This document shows, piece after piece, positions 1 through 9,305 of a DNA stretch of 64,000 nt. The notes beneath the pieces are model-generated. The model had not been told where the DNA came from, searched no databases, and was given only the letters and a program-made list of their open reading frames with translations. Origin of the DNA: Sphingomonadaceae bacterium 3R27E2-A (GTDB lineage: Bacteria > Pseudomonadota > Alphaproteobacteria > Sphingomonadales > Sphingomonadaceae). The position numbers were made by a program, and so were the translations under genes. The stretch lies in NCBI GenBank assembly GCA_005503165.1, contig SCNT01000018.1, positions 25,847-89,846 on the forward strand, given 5' to 3'. Each line of letters starts with the position of its first letter. Within the stretch, counting starts at the first letter, position 1.

Positions 1-247
1 GAATGAAATCATCGCGGGCATGAGCGCGCAGGCGCAGCCCGTCGCGCGCGGCGGCCAGCCCGAGGACATCGCCAATGCCGTCGCCTATCTCGCGAGCGAG
101 GAATCGAGCTTCATGACCGGTACGCACCTGCTGGTCGACGGCGGGCTGACGATCGGCCAGCGCCACGCGTGGGACAAGGAGACCCCGGGCATGTTCGACG
201 CGCTGGCCCAGATGGAGGAGGCGGCGAAGGCGGGAGCGGCGGCGTGA
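1..247 (+). CDS. Short-chain dehydrogenase/reductase, C-terminal fragment
   Basis: The frame is open from the window edge (reading from base 2), so the start, the Rossmann motif and the YxxxK catalytic pair lie upstream. What remains is the usual SDR C-terminus: a proline/glycine segment followed by a [17 protein letters not shown] helix, then [13 protein letters not shown], the conserved strand near the end of classical SDRs. About 30 residues follow that strand, longer than usual. The stop overlaps the GTG start of the MFS gene (GTGA), so the two are probably co-translated. The substrate cannot be told. Confidence 0.85.
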   Translation, partial: NEIIAGMSAQAQPVARGGQPEDIANAVAYLASEESSFMTGTHLLVDGGLTIGQRHAWDKETPGMFDALAQMEEAAKAGAAA

Positions 248-1704
248 ACGCCGCCGCCAAAGCGGTTCCCGACGCGCAGCGGCTGCCCGTCTGGCTGAAG
301 GCCACCCACGGGCTCGGCAGCATCGCCTATGGCGTCAAGGACAATGGCTTCGCGACCTTCCTGCTGCTCTTCTACAACCAGGTCATCGGGCTCGACGCGG
401 GCGTCGTCGGCGCCGCGATCATGGTCGCGCTGTTCGCCGACGCGCTCGTCGATCCGATCATCGGCGAACTGACCGACCGCACGCGCAGCCGCTGGGGCCG
501 GCGCCTGCCCTGGCTTTACGGCGCGCCGATCCCGCTCGCGATCATGTGGATGCTGCTGTGGAGCCCGCCCGAGATGAGCGACGCGGCGACGATCGGCTGG
601 CTGATCGCCTTTGCGATCATCGTGCGCGCCCTGGTGTCGATGTGCGAGGTGCCGTCGGTCGCGATCGTGCCCGAACTGACCGCCGATTATGACGAGCGCA
701 CCGTGGTGATGCGCTATCGCTTCCTGTTCGGCTGGGGCGGCGGGCTGCTGATCCTGCTGCTCGCCTATGGTGTGTTTTTCGGGGGGCCGAAGGGGCTCGT
801 CGATCCCGACGGCTATTTCCCCTATGCGCTGACCGGGGCGCTGATGATGGCGGGCGCGGTGATGATCTCGGCCGCGGGGCAGCACAAGAGGATCGCGGTG
901 TCGAACCTGGCCGATGCGAAGCCCGCGGGCAGCGTCGGCGACATATTGCGTGAGATGAAGAAGACGCTGTCGAACCGCGCCTTCCTGTGGCTGATCTTCG
1001 CGGCGCTGTTCGGCTTCATCAACCAGGGCATCACCTTTTCGATGACCAATTATATGCTCGGCTTCTTCTGGAAGCTCGATCAGGGCGAAATGATCTCTTA
1101 CGTCTTCCTGCTGTTCGGGACGATGATCGCGGCCTTTCTGCTCGTCGCGCCGCTGTCGCGGGCGCTGGGCAAGCGCGAAGGCGCGATCGCCGCGGGGGCC
1201 GTCTCGCTTCTCGTGAACACTGCCATGTATTTTACCTGGATCCAGGGGATTTTCCCCGGCTTGCCCGGCAAACCCGCGGTCGAGGCCATGTTCGCCCTGG
1301 TTTTCGTCTCGAACACCTTCGCGATCATCCTGATGATTCTCTCCTCGTCGATGATGGCCGATGTCGTCGAAGCCTCGCAGAGCGAAACGGGGCGGCGCTC
1401 CGAGGGGCTGTTCTTCGCGGGCTATTTCTTCATGCAGAAATGCGCGACGGGCATCGGCATCTTCATCGCGGGACAGATCCTGTCCTACGCCGCCTTTCCG
1501 GCCGCGGCCAAGCCCGGCGAGGTCGGCGCTGCGGTGCTCACCGACCTCGCCTGGGGCTATATGCTCGCGGTGCTGGCGATCGGGCTGATGGGGCTGATCG
1601 TGACGCGGCAATTCCCGATCTCGCGCGCCGATCACGAGGCGCGGCTGGCGTTGCTCGACGATGCGGCGCGCGCCGAGCCCGACGCGAGCGGGGCGCATCC
1701 GTAA
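244..1704 (+). CDS. MFS transporter of the glycoside-pentoside-hexuronide/cation symporter type
   Basis: Inner-membrane symporter of 486 residues with about 12 hydrophobic segments. The loop after TM2 carries [17 protein letters not shown], the GPH/MelB-type counterpart of the MFS GxxxDxxGRR motif. The start is GTG at 244, overlapping the upstream stop; an in-frame extension upstream lies inside the SDR and has no family resemblance. Lying first among acyl-CoA catabolic genes, it probably imports the substrate of this operon. In sphingomonads such MFS_2 proteins often sit beside catabolic genes for non-sugar compounds, so a sugar need not be the cargo. Confidence 0.85.
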   Translation: MNAAAKAVPDAQRLPVWLKATHGLGSIAYGVKDNGFATFLLLFYNQVIGLDAGVVGAAIMVALFADALVDPIIGELTDRTRSRWGRRLPWLYGAPIPLAIMWMLLWSPPEMSDAATIGWLIAFAIIVRALVSMCEVPSVAIVPELTADYDERTVVMRYRFLFGWGGGLLILLLAYGVFFGGPKGLVDPDGYFPYALTGALMMAGAVMISAAGQHKRIAVSNLADAKPAGSVGDILREMKKTLSNRAFLWLIFAALFGFINQGITFSMTNYMLGFFWKLDQGEMISYVFLLFGTMIAAFLLVAPLSRALGKREGAIAAGAVSLLVNTAMYFTWIQGIFPGLPGKPAVEAMFALVFVSNTFAIILMILSSSMMADVVEASQSETGRRSEGLFFAGYFFMQKCATGIGIFIAGQILSYAAFPAAAKPGEVGAAVLTDLAWGYMLAVLAIGLMGLIVTRQFPISRADHEARLALLDDAARAEPDASGAHP

Positions 1705-1815
1705 CGGAAAAATGCGCGCCGCGGCGGAAGGGTGTAATTTTGGGGCTGCAGGACTTGGCAGCGCAACCGAATCGGTCCAATGGCTTACGTGAACGTAAAG
1801 GGAAAGGATGCTCTG

Positions 1816-3105
1816 ATGGATTTCGACCTCACCGACCGGCAGGTCTATTGGCGCGACCGCGTGCGCGAATTCATCGAGCGCAAGGTGCGCCCCGCGGTTC
1901 CCACCTATTATGAGCAGGACGCCGCCGGCGACCGCTGGAAGGTGATCCAGATCGTCGAGGATCTGAAGGCCGAGGCGAAGGCCGCGGGCATCTGGAACCT
2001 GTTCATGCCGCCGCGGAGCAGCGCTCACCACCATGTCGATGAGACGTTCGAATTCGAGGGCCCGGGGCTCACCAACCTCGAATATGCGCTCTGCGCCGAG
2101 GAAATGGGCCGCGTCGGTTTCGCGAGCGAGGTGTTCAACTGTTCGGCGCCCGACACCGGCAATATGGAAGTGTTCCACCGTTACGGCACGCGCGCGCAGA
2201 AAGAGAAATATCTCGGCCGGCTGATGAACGGCGAGATCCGCTCGGCCTTCCTGATGACCGAGCCCGCGGTCGCTTCGTCGGACGCGACCAATATCGAGAC
2301 GCGGATCGAGCGCGACGGCGACGATTATGTCATCAACGGCACCAAATGGTGGTCGTCGGGCGCCGGCGATCCGCGCTGCGAGATCGCGATCGTGATGGGC
2401 AAGACCGACTTCGGCGCCAAGCGCCACCAGCAGCAGTCGATGGTGCTGATGCCGCTCAACGCCCCAGGGGTGAACATCAAGCGCCACCTGCCCGTCTTCG
2501 GGTACGACGACGCCCCCCACGGCCATATGGAAATCGAGCTCAGGGACGTGCGCGTCAACGCCGAGGAAGCGATGCTGCTGGGTGAGGGCCGCGGTTTCGA
2601 GATCGCGCAGGGGCGCCTCGGCCCGGGCCGTATCCATCACTGCATGCGCACGATCGGCGTCGCCGAGGAAGCGATTTCGAAGATGGCGAAGCGGCTGCAG
2701 TCGCGCGTCGCTTTCGGCAAGAAGATCGCCGAATACAGCATCTGGGAACATCGCATCGCGCGCGCGCGCATCGATATCGAGATGACGCGGCTGCTGTGCC
2801 TCAAGGCCGCCGACATGATGGACAAGGTCGGCAACAAGTCGGCCGCGGCCGAGATCGCGATGATCAAGGTGCAGGCGCCGAACATGGCGCTCAAGATCAT
2901 CGACGACGCGATCCAGGCGCACGGCGCCGGCGGCGTGTCGGAAGATTTCGGTCTCGCCAAGGCTTATGCGCACCAGCGCACGCTGCGCCTCGCCGACGGT
3001 CCCGACGAGGTGCACGAACGCGCGATCGCGCGGATCGAATTCGCCAAGCACAGCGAGGCGAGCGAGCCGGGCTTTTCGTCGGGCGACATCGGCGTTTCGC
3101 GCTGA
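1816..3105 (+). CDS. Acyl-CoA dehydrogenase, ACAD10/ACAD11-like
   Basis: FAD-dependent dehydrogenase of 429 residues. It has the helical N-domain, the middle beta-domain with [13 protein letters not shown] (FAD/substrate loop, about residues 146-158), and the C-terminal helical domain with [11 protein letters not shown] and [12 protein letters not shown]. The [10 protein letters not shown] segment, the [18 protein letters not shown] segment and the LADGPDEVH segment closely resemble the dehydrogenase half of eukaryotic ACAD10/11 as I remember it. ATG at 1816 is chosen because a GGAAAGG Shine-Dalgarno lies just upstream; an in-frame ATG at 1780 would add 12 residues. An APH-type kinase is encoded 1.4 kb downstream, as expected for the split bacterial form of ACAD10/11. 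Confidence 0.92.
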   Translation: MDFDLTDRQVYWRDRVREFIERKVRPAVPTYYEQDAAGDRWKVIQIVEDLKAEAKAAGIWNLFMPPRSSAHHHVDETFEFEGPGLTNLEYALCAEEMGRVGFASEVFNCSAPDTGNMEVFHRYGTRAQKEKYLGRLMNGEIRSAFLMTEPAVASSDATNIETRIERDGDDYVINGTKWWSSGAGDPRCEIAIVMGKTDFGAKRHQQQSMVLMPLNAPGVNIKRHLPVFGYDDAPHGHMEIELRDVRVNAEEAMLLGEGRGFEIAQGRLGPGRIHHCMRTIGVAEEAISKMAKRLQSRVAFGKKIAEYSIWEHRIARARIDIEMTRLLCLKAADMMDKVGNKSAAAEIAMIKVQAPNMALKIIDDAIQAHGAGGVSEDFGLAKAYAHQRTLRLADGPDEVHERAIARIEFAKHSEASEPGFSSGDIGVSR

Positions 3106-3111
3106 GCAAGA

Positions 3112-3231
3112 CTCCCCTCCCGCTTGCGGGAGGGGGTGTCGCGAGGCACGTGACTCGCTACACGGGAGGGCGTTTGCGTGAGGCCCGGTCCTCGACATGC
3201 CCTCCCCTGGCCCCTCCCGCACGCGGGAAGG
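3112..3231. repeat. Intergenic palindromic repeat between the ACAD and alcohol dehydrogenase genes
   Basis: A perfect 10-bp hairpin with a 2-nt loop (CCCCTCCCGC TT GCGGGAGGGG, 3114-3135) is matched at the other end by an imperfect copy (CCTCCCGC AC GCGGGAAGG, 3213-3231). The middle also carries CCCTCCC/GGGAGGG words. The layout, hairpin-spacer-hairpin between co-directional genes, resembles the dispersed palindromic repeats of sphingomonads. It may attenuate transcription into the next gene but lacks a T-run. Confidence 0.6.
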
Positions 3232-3250
3232 AAACTGTACGGAGACTTAG

Positions 3251-4342
3251 ATGACCAAAGCCGCCATCCTGATCGAAGCGGGCCAGCCGCTGTCGATCGA
3301 AACCGTCCAGATCGCCGATTGCGGCCCGCACGAGGTGCGCATCCGCACCGCCGCCTGCGGCCTCTGCCATTCGGACCTGCATTTCATCGACGGCGCCTAT
3401 CCGCATCCGCTGCCCGCGATTCCCGGCCATGAAGCGGCGGGGATCGTCGAGGCGGTCGGCAGCGAGGTGCGCACGGTCAAGGTCGGCGACGCGGTCGTCA
3501 CCTGCCTGTCGGCCTTCTGCGGGCACTGCGAATTCTGCGTCAGCGGCCGCATGTCGCTGTGCATGGGCGGCGACACCCGCCGCGCGCCGGGCCAGCCGCC
3601 GCGCATCACGCGCCCCGACGGCAGCGTGGTCAACCAGATGCTGAACCTCAGCGCCTTTGCCGAGACGATGCTGGTCCACGAACATGCCTGCGTGCGCATC
3701 GACCCCGACATGCCGCTCGACCGCGCCGCGGTGATCGGCTGCGCGGTGACGACCGGCGCAGGCACGATCTTCAACGCGTGCAAGGTGACCCCGGGCGAAA
3801 CCGTCGCGGTGGTCGGCTGCGGCGGCGTCGGGCTCGCGACGATCAACGCCGCGAAGATCGCGGGCGCGGGGCGCATCATCGCCGCCGACCCGGTGCCCGA
3901 GAAGCGCGAGCTCGCGAAGAAGCTCGGCGCGACCGACGTCGTCGATGCGCTGTCGGACGATGCCGCGAGCCAGATCCTCGAAATCTCGAAGGGCGGGGTC
4001 GATCATGCGATCGAAGCCGTGGGCCGTCCGGCCTCGGCGAGCCTCGCGGTCGCGTCGTTGCGCCGCGGGGGCACCGCGACGATCCTGGGCATGATGCCGC
4101 TTTCGGAAAAAGTCGGGCTCAGCGCGATGGACCTGCTCAGCGGCAAGAAATTGCAGGGCGCGATCATGGGCGGCAACCGCTTCCCCGTCGATATCCCGCG
4201 GCTCGTAGATTTCTACCTGCGCGGCCTGCTCGACCTCGACAGCATCGTGGCCGAGACGATCCCGCTCGAGCGGGTCAACGAAGGGTTCGAAGCCATGAAG
4301 AAAGGCGATGCCGCGCGGTCGGTGATCGTGTTCGACCAGTGA
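3251..4342 (+). CDS. Zinc-dependent alcohol dehydrogenase (MDR superfamily)
   Basis: NAD(P)-linked medium-chain dehydrogenase of 363 residues. Catalytic zinc ligands are visible as Cys37 in CGLCHSDLH, His/Glu in GHEAAGIVEAVG and a later Cys in GCAVTTG. The structural zinc loop has CGHCEFC and a further Cys (about residues 89-104). The Rossmann motif GCGGVGLATI lies near residue 190. All four structural cysteines are present. The start follows GGAGA. In this operon it probably oxidises an alcohol intermediate to the aldehyde or ketone; the exact alcohol is unknown. Confidence 0.92.
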   Translation: MTKAAILIEAGQPLSIETVQIADCGPHEVRIRTAACGLCHSDLHFIDGAYPHPLPAIPGHEAAGIVEAVGSEVRTVKVGDAVVTCLSAFCGHCEFCVSGRMSLCMGGDTRRAPGQPPRITRPDGSVVNQMLNLSAFAETMLVHEHACVRIDPDMPLDRAAVIGCAVTTGAGTIFNACKVTPGETVAVVGCGGVGLATINAAKIAGAGRIIAADPVPEKRELAKKLGATDVVDALSDDAASQILEISKGGVDHAIEAVGRPASASLAVASLRRGGTATILGMMPLSEKVGLSAMDLLSGKKLQGAIMGGNRFPVDIPRLVDFYLRGLLDLDSIVAETIPLERVNEGFEAMKKGDAARSVIVFDQ

Positions 4343-4360
4343 AGGCGGCGGCGCGCCAGC

Positions 4361-4500
4361 AATCCTCCCCGTCGAAGATGGGGAGGGGGACCGGCCGCAG
4401 GGCGGTGGAGGGGCAGCGAGCGCAGCTCGCCGACCTCGTCGGCGGCCCCTCCACCATGCTTCGCATGGTCCCCCTCCCCACGCTTTGCGCAGGGAGGATC
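4361..4500. repeat. Family A palindromic repeat, copy 1
   Basis: About 140 bp bounded by ATCCTCCC (4362-4369) and its complement GGGAGGAT (4492-4499). Inside are GGGGAGGGGGACC, GGTGGAGGGG and their complements CCCCTCCACC and GGTCCCCCTCCCC, so the whole can fold as a long branched hairpin. The same pieces in the same order occur at 47709-47845 and 55025-55228. Here the right end GGGAGGAT sits 3 bases before the ATG of the phosphotransferase gene and acts as its Shine-Dalgarno. Confidence 0.85.
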
Positions 4501-4502
4501 AT

Positions 4503-5570
4503 ATGACATTGGACGCCCAGAAAGCCTTCAGCGGCACCGTCGCGCCCGAGGGCGCCGATGTCCTCGACGAGGCGAAGCTCACCGCGTGGATGGAAGCGAA
4601 TGTCGAGGGGTTCGAAGGACCGCTGACGCAGGGCAAGTTCGCCGGCGGCCAGTCGAACCCGACCTACAAGATTTCGGCGCCGTCGGGCAATTATGTCCTC
4701 CGCCGCAAACCCTTCGGCCCGCTGCTGCCCTCGGCGCATGCGGTCGACCGCGAATATAAGGTGCAGGCGGGGCTGTACAAAACGGGCTTCCCCGTCGCGC
4801 GCCAGTACGGCCTTTGCACCGACGAGAGCGTCGTCGGCAGCTGGTTCTATGTCATGGGCATGGTCGACGGCCAGACGATCTGGGACGGCGCGATGCCGGG
4901 GTCGACGCGCGAGAATCGCCGCGCGACCTACGAGGCGATGATCGACACGCTGGCGGCGCTACACAATGTCGATGTCGACGCCGCGGGGCTGTCCGATTTC
5001 GGCAAGCCCGGCAATTATTTCGGCCGCCAGGTCGATCGCTGGACCAAGCAGTACCGCCTCTCCGAAACCGAAACGATGGACGAGATGGAACGGCTCATCG
5101 CGTGGCTGCCCGCGACCTTGCCCGAGCAGACGCGCACCAGCGTCGTCCATGGCGACTATCGCATCGATAATATGATCTTCGCGCATGATCGGCCGCAAGT
5201 GCTCGCGGTCCTCGACTGGGAGCTGTCGACGCTCGGCGATCCGCTCGCCGACTTCACTTATGTCGCGATGGCGTGGGTGACCGAGAATGGCGGGCGTTCG
5301 GGCGTCATGGATCTCGACCGCGCGGGCCTCGGCATTCCCGAACTTGACGAAATGGTCGAACGCTATTGCGTCGCCACCGGGCGCGACGGCGTGCCCGACA
5401 TGAACTGGTATTTCGCCTATAACTTCTTCCGCCTCGCCGGCATCATGCAGGGGATCAAGAAGCGCGTGATCGACGGCACCGCTTCCTCGGCGCACGCCAA
5501 AGCGATGTCGGAACGCGTGTCGCCGCTCGCCGAAAAGGCCTGGGCCTTTGCGAAGAAAGCCGGCGCATGA
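4503..5570 (+). CDS. Phosphotransferase of the APH/choline kinase fold, ACAD10/11- or LvaA-like
   Basis: Kinase-like protein of 355 residues. The nucleotide loop region is followed by the catalytic loop VVHGDYRIDNMIF (HGDxxxxN, about residues 212-224) and the metal site VLDWELSTLGDPLADF (about 235-250), all complete. APH-fold kinases next to acyl-CoA dehydrogenases phosphorylate 4-hydroxyacyl-CoA in the levulinate (lva) pathway and in ACAD10/11, which fits the ACAD encoded upstream. ATG at 4503 is chosen over one at 4485 because GGGAGGAT lies right before it. The stop overlaps the next ATG. Confidence 0.88.
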   Translation: MTLDAQKAFSGTVAPEGADVLDEAKLTAWMEANVEGFEGPLTQGKFAGGQSNPTYKISAPSGNYVLRRKPFGPLLPSAHAVDREYKVQAGLYKTGFPVARQYGLCTDESVVGSWFYVMGMVDGQTIWDGAMPGSTRENRRATYEAMIDTLAALHNVDVDAAGLSDFGKPGNYFGRQVDRWTKQYRLSETETMDEMERLIAWLPATLPEQTRTSVVHGDYRIDNMIFAHDRPQVLAVLDWELSTLGDPLADFTYVAMAWVTENGGRSGVMDLDRAGLGIPELDEMVERYCVATGRDGVPDMNWYFAYNFFRLAGIMQGIKKRVIDGTASSAHAKAMSERVSPLAEKAWAFAKKAGA

Positions 5571-6328
5571 GCCTGTTCGATCTCAGCGGCAAGGTTGCGA
5601 TCATCACCGGATCGTCGCGGGGCATCGGACGCGCGATCGCCGAGGAATATGCCGATCATGGCGCGAAGGTCGTGATCACGAGCCGCAACCTGGCGCCGTG
5701 CGAAGAGGTCGCCGCGGCGATCAACGCCAAGCATCCCGGCCAGGCGATCGCGATATCGTCGAGCCTGTCGTCGAAGGAATCCCTGCAAGCCATGGTCGAC
5801 GCCGGGCGCGCCGCTTTCGGCCCGATCGACATCCTCGTCTGCAACGCCGCGTCGAACCCGCATTACGGGCCGATGGAGACGATCAGCGACGAGGCGCTGC
5901 GCAAGACGCTCGACAATAATATCGTCGCGCAGCACTGGCTGATCACGATGGTGGTGCCGGGCATGCGCGAACGCAAAGCAGGATCGATCATCCTCGTCTC
6001 GTCGATCGGCGGCCTGCGCGGTACGCCGATCATCGGCACTTACGCCATAACCAAGGCCGCCGACATCCAGATGGTCAAGAATCTGGCGCGCGAATTCGGG
6101 CCGTCGAACATCCGCATCAACGCGATCGCGCCGGGGCTGGTGAAGACCGATTTTGCCAAGGCGCTCTGGGAAAATCCCGACAATCTGAAGGCGTCGGTGT
6201 CGAACGCGTGCCTCGGCCGCATCGGCGAACCGCGCGAGATCGCGGGGGCGGCGGTGTTTCTGGGGTCCGAGGCGGCGAGTTTCATGACCGGCCAGACGGT
6301 CGTGCTGGATGGAGGTGTGGTGGTATGA
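5567..6328 (+). CDS. SDR family oxidoreductase
   Basis: Classical SDR of 253 residues. It has the TGSSRGIG cofactor motif near residue 14, NAAS in place of the usual NNAG, a catalytic Ser pair in VSSIGG, YAITKAA (Tyr about 158, Lys four later) and the C-terminal FMTGQTVVLDGG. An acidic residue does not follow strand 2 clearly (VITSRN), which would fit NADP(H) rather than NAD. Overlaps the kinase gene before it and the next SDR after it by 4 nt each, so it belongs to the same transcript. Confidence 0.9.
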   Translation: MSLFDLSGKVAIITGSSRGIGRAIAEEYADHGAKVVITSRNLAPCEEVAAAINAKHPGQAIAISSSLSSKESLQAMVDAGRAAFGPIDILVCNAASNPHYGPMETISDEALRKTLDNNIVAQHWLITMVVPGMRERKAGSIILVSSIGGLRGTPIIGTYAITKAADIQMVKNLAREFGPSNIRINAIAPGLVKTDFAKALWENPDNLKASVSNACLGRIGEPREIAGAAVFLGSEAASFMTGQTVVLDGGVVV

Positions 6329-7131
6329 GCGGAGCATTGGACGGCAAGGTCGCGATCATCACCGGCGCCGGGTCGGGGATCGGCCGCGCGAGCGCGCTAC
6401 GCTTCGCCGCCGAGGGCGCGAAGCTGGTGCTCGGCGACAAGACCGCCGCGGTGCACGACACCGCCAAGGCGGTGCAGGACGCGGGCGGCGAGGCCGTGGC
6501 GCTGGAGATCGATGCGGGCATCGAAAGTGATGTCGCGTCGCTTGTCGCGACCGCGCAGGAGAAATTCGGCGGGCTCGACATCGCTTTCGCCAACGCCGGG
6601 ATCATCGGCGACATGGGGGGCATCTTCGATTTCGACCCCGCCGCCTGGGCCGAGACCTTGCGCGTCAACCTGATAGGCCCCGCGCTGATGGTGAAGCACG
6701 CCGGCAAGGCGATGGTCGACCAGGGCCGCGGCGGCGCGATCGTGCTCACCGCGAGCGTCGCGGGGATCAATTCGGGCGCGGGTCCGGGCGCCTATTCGGC
6801 ATCGAAGGCGGGGGTGATCAACCTTGCCAAGGTGGCTGCGCAGCAACTGTCGACCAGCGGCGTGCGCGTCAATGCGGTGTGCCCCGGCCTGACCGAGACG
6901 GGGATGACCAAGCCGACTTTCGACTATGCCAAGGCCAAGGAGGTGACGCACAAGCTGGGGCAATTGAACCCGCTGCGCCGCGCCGCGCAGCCCGAGGAAC
7001 TGGCGAACGTCGCGCTCTTCCTTGCGAGCGACCAGGCGAGCTATGTCAACGGACAGGCGATCGCGGTCGACGGCGGGCTCACCAGCTCGCACCCGGTGAC
7101 GCGCCAGCTGCTCGGCCAGACCTCGCACTGA
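6325..7131 (+). CDS. SDR family oxidoreductase
   Basis: Second consecutive SDR, 268 residues, only distantly like its neighbour. TGAGSGIG lies near residue 12, strand 2 ends in GDKT (Asp, suggesting NAD preference), NAG follows, then a Ser in TASVAG and YSASKAG (Tyr about 156). The start ATG overlaps the preceding stop (ATGA) after GGAGG. Two SDRs with probably different cofactors could work on the 3- or 4-hydroxyl of a chain or ring; no specific substrate can be read from the sequence. Confidence 0.9.
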   Translation: MSGALDGKVAIITGAGSGIGRASALRFAAEGAKLVLGDKTAAVHDTAKAVQDAGGEAVALEIDAGIESDVASLVATAQEKFGGLDIAFANAGIIGDMGGIFDFDPAAWAETLRVNLIGPALMVKHAGKAMVDQGRGGAIVLTASVAGINSGAGPGAYSASKAGVINLAKVAAQQLSTSGVRVNAVCPGLTETGMTKPTFDYAKAKEVTHKLGQLNPLRRAAQPEELANVALFLASDQASYVNGQAIAVDGGLTSSHPVTRQLLGQTSH

Positions 7132-7142
7132 GGAGAGACGAC

Positions 7143-8090
7143 ATGCAGTACCGGCAGCTTGGCGACAGCGGGATCGAGGTTTCGGCGATCTCCCTCGGCA
7201 GCTGGCTCACCTACGGGGTCGGGGTCGACGACAGCGCGGGGCGCGCCTGCGTCGATGCGGCCTTCGACGTCGGCATCAACTTCATCGACACCTCGAACGT
7301 CTATGGCCGCGGCGCGGCCGAGCGCTTCCTCGGCGACGTTCTCGAGGGCCGGCCGCGCGGTTCTTACGTGCTCGCGACCAAGCTCTTCTTCCCGATGACC
7401 GAGACCGACAAGGGCTTGTCGGCCGCGCAGGTCGCGACGCAGATCGACGCGAGCCTGCAACGGCTCCGGACCGACTATGTCGATCTCTACCAATGCCACC
7501 GCTACGACCCCGACACGCCGCTCGAGGAGACGATGGAAGCCCTGTCCGAGGTGGTGCGCAGCGGCAAGGCGCGCGCGATCGGCTTTTCCGAATGGTCGCC
7601 CGAACAGATCGAGGCCGCGGTCGCGCTCGCCCCGCCACACGTCAAATTCGTGTCGAGCCAGCCGCAATATTCTCTCCTCTATCGCCGCGTCGAGGCGAAG
7701 GTGATCCCGATCAGCATCGCGAACGGCATCGGGCAGATCGTCTGGTCGCCGCTCGCGATGGGGGTGCTCAGCGGCAAATATGCGCCCGGCGCGACGCCGC
7801 CCGCGGGCACGCGCGCGGCGGGCGACGATGCGGCGTTCATGAAGCTCTATATGACCGACGCGGTGCTTGAGGCGGTGCAGAAGTTGAAGCCGGTAGCCGA
7901 CAAGGCGGGATGTTCGATGGCGCAGCTCGCGATCGCCTGGGTGCTCGCGCAGCCGGGGATCACCAGCGCGATCGTCGGCGCGAGCCGCCCCGAGCAGCTG
8001 CGCGAGACCGCCAAGGCCGCCGATCTGGCGATCGACCCGGCGTTGCTCGCCGAGGCCGCCGCCATCCTCGAAGGAGTTCGCGTTTCGTGA
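7143..8090 (+). CDS. Aldo/keto reductase
   Basis: Protein of 315 residues resembling voltage-gated potassium channel beta-subunit/YghZ-type AKRs. The catalytic tetrad is visible: Asp in FIDTSN, Tyr in VYGRGAAE, Lys in ATKLFF and His in YQCHRYD (normally WxxH). Cofactor end [10 protein letters not shown] is present. AGGAGAG precedes the ATG by 6 nt. Ends with TGA overlapping the GTG of the hydrolase gene. A carbonyl reductase role within the operon is likely; the substrate is unknown. Confidence 0.9.
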   Translation: MQYRQLGDSGIEVSAISLGSWLTYGVGVDDSAGRACVDAAFDVGINFIDTSNVYGRGAAERFLGDVLEGRPRGSYVLATKLFFPMTETDKGLSAAQVATQIDASLQRLRTDYVDLYQCHRYDPDTPLEETMEALSEVVRSGKARAIGFSEWSPEQIEAAVALAPPHVKFVSSQPQYSLLYRRVEAKVIPISIANGIGQIVWSPLAMGVLSGKYAPGATPPAGTRAAGDDAAFMKLYMTDAVLEAVQKLKPVADKAGCSMAQLAIAWVLAQPGITSAIVGASRPEQLRETAKAADLAIDPALLAEAAAILEGVRVS

Positions 8091-9289
8091 GTAAGGGTTT
8101 CGATCCCGCGCGGCTCGACCGCATCCCGGCCTTCCTGCAGGCCAAATATGTCGGCCCCGGCCGCCTGCCGCATGCCGCGACCCTGGTGTCGCGGCGCGGC
8201 GAGGTCGTGCACCAGTCCTGCGTCGGCGAGGCGCGTCCGGGCGAAGCGCTGCAGCCCGATGCGATCTTTCGCATCGCGAGCATGACCAAGCCGGTCACCA
8301 GCATCGCCTTCATGATGCTGGTCGAGGAGGGCAAGGTCGCGTTCGGCGATCCGCTCGTGAAATATTGCCCCGAGTTCCGCGACACCGGCGTGTTCGTCGC
8401 GGGCGGCGGCAACATCCCCTTCGTCACCCGCCCGCCCGCGACGCCGATCCGCATGGTCGACCTGCTGCGCCACACCTCGGGCCTGACCTATGGCTTTCAG
8501 GAGCGCACCCCGGTCGACGCCGCCTATCGCAAGGCGCGGATCGACGATTTCGACGCGGCCTATACGATGGACAGCTTCATCGAAGGGCTCGCGAAAATCC
8601 CGCTGCAGTTCGACCCCGGCGCGCACTGGAATTATTCGATGGCGACCGACGTGCTCGGCGCGGTGGTCGAGCGGATCGAGGGCAAGCCCTTTGCGCAGGT
8701 GCTGCAGGAGCGGATCTTCGGCCCGCTGGGGATGGTCGATACCGGCTTCAAGGTGCCCGCGGCTCAGCAGCACAGGCTGACCGACTGCTATGCCTTCGAC
8801 CCGCAGGCGAAGATGAAGATCTTCGACAATGGCGCGACAAGCCGCTGGGCGAAGGACCGCAGCTTCCATTCGGGCGGCGGCGGGCTCGTCTCGACGCTCG
8901 CCGATTACCACCGCTTCTGCCTGATGCTGCTCGGCGGCGGGGCGCTCGACGGCACCCGCATCGTCAGCCGCAAGACGCTCGCGCTGATGACCGCGAACCA
9001 CCTCGTCGGCGGCGGCGACCTCGTCCAGCACAGCGTCGGCATCTTTTCGGAAGCCGAGAACGCCGGGGTCGGCTTCGGGCTCGGCTTCGCGGTGACCGAG
9101 CAACCCGCGCAGACGCTGACCCCAGGGTCGGTCGGCGATTATTATTGGGGCGGCATGTTCTCGACCGGCTTCTTCGTCGATCCGGTCGAGCAGATCTGCT
9201 CGGTCTTCATGACCCAGCTGATGCCCTCCTCCACCTATCCCGTGCGGCGCGAGGTCAAGACCCTTGTCCACGCCGCGCTCAACGATTGA
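8087..9289 (+). CDS. Serine hydrolase, class C beta-lactamase/EstB esterase family
   Basis: Protein of 400 residues from a GTG start that overlaps the AKR stop. SMTK (Ser about 65, Lys three later) is the SxxK nucleophile motif, [10 protein letters not shown] gives the YxN-like Tyr near 182, and HSGGGGL near 262 takes the place of KTG, as in EstB/LovD-type esterases. There is no signal peptide, so it acts in the cytosol. In this operon it more likely opens an ester or lactone than an antibiotic. That would fit release of a hydroxy acid for the kinase/ACAD pair. Confidence 0.88.
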   Translation: MSKGFDPARLDRIPAFLQAKYVGPGRLPHAATLVSRRGEVVHQSCVGEARPGEALQPDAIFRIASMTKPVTSIAFMMLVEEGKVAFGDPLVKYCPEFRDTGVFVAGGGNIPFVTRPPATPIRMVDLLRHTSGLTYGFQERTPVDAAYRKARIDDFDAAYTMDSFIEGLAKIPLQFDPGAHWNYSMATDVLGAVVERIEGKPFAQVLQERIFGPLGMVDTGFKVPAAQQHRLTDCYAFDPQAKMKIFDNGATSRWAKDRSFHSGGGGLVSTLADYHRFCLMLLGGGALDGTRIVSRKTLALMTANHLVGGGDLVQHSVGIFSEAENAGVGFGLGFAVTEQPAQTLTPGSVGDYYWGGMFSTGFFVDPVEQICSVFMTQLMPSSTYPVRREVKTLVHAALND

Positions 9290-9305
9290 ACCAAGGAGCC
9301 ATTCG

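Noticed and set aside
85..3222. Long open frame on the minus strand (over 1000 codons) opposite the MFS and ACAD genes
   Set aside because: It mirrors high G/C third positions of the real genes, has Arg/His-rich low-complexity content and no family motif.
8087..9289. Beta-lactamase resistance role for the SxxK serine hydrolase
   Set aside because: No signal peptide and no KTG motif; the HxGG form and catabolic operon favour an esterase or lactonase.
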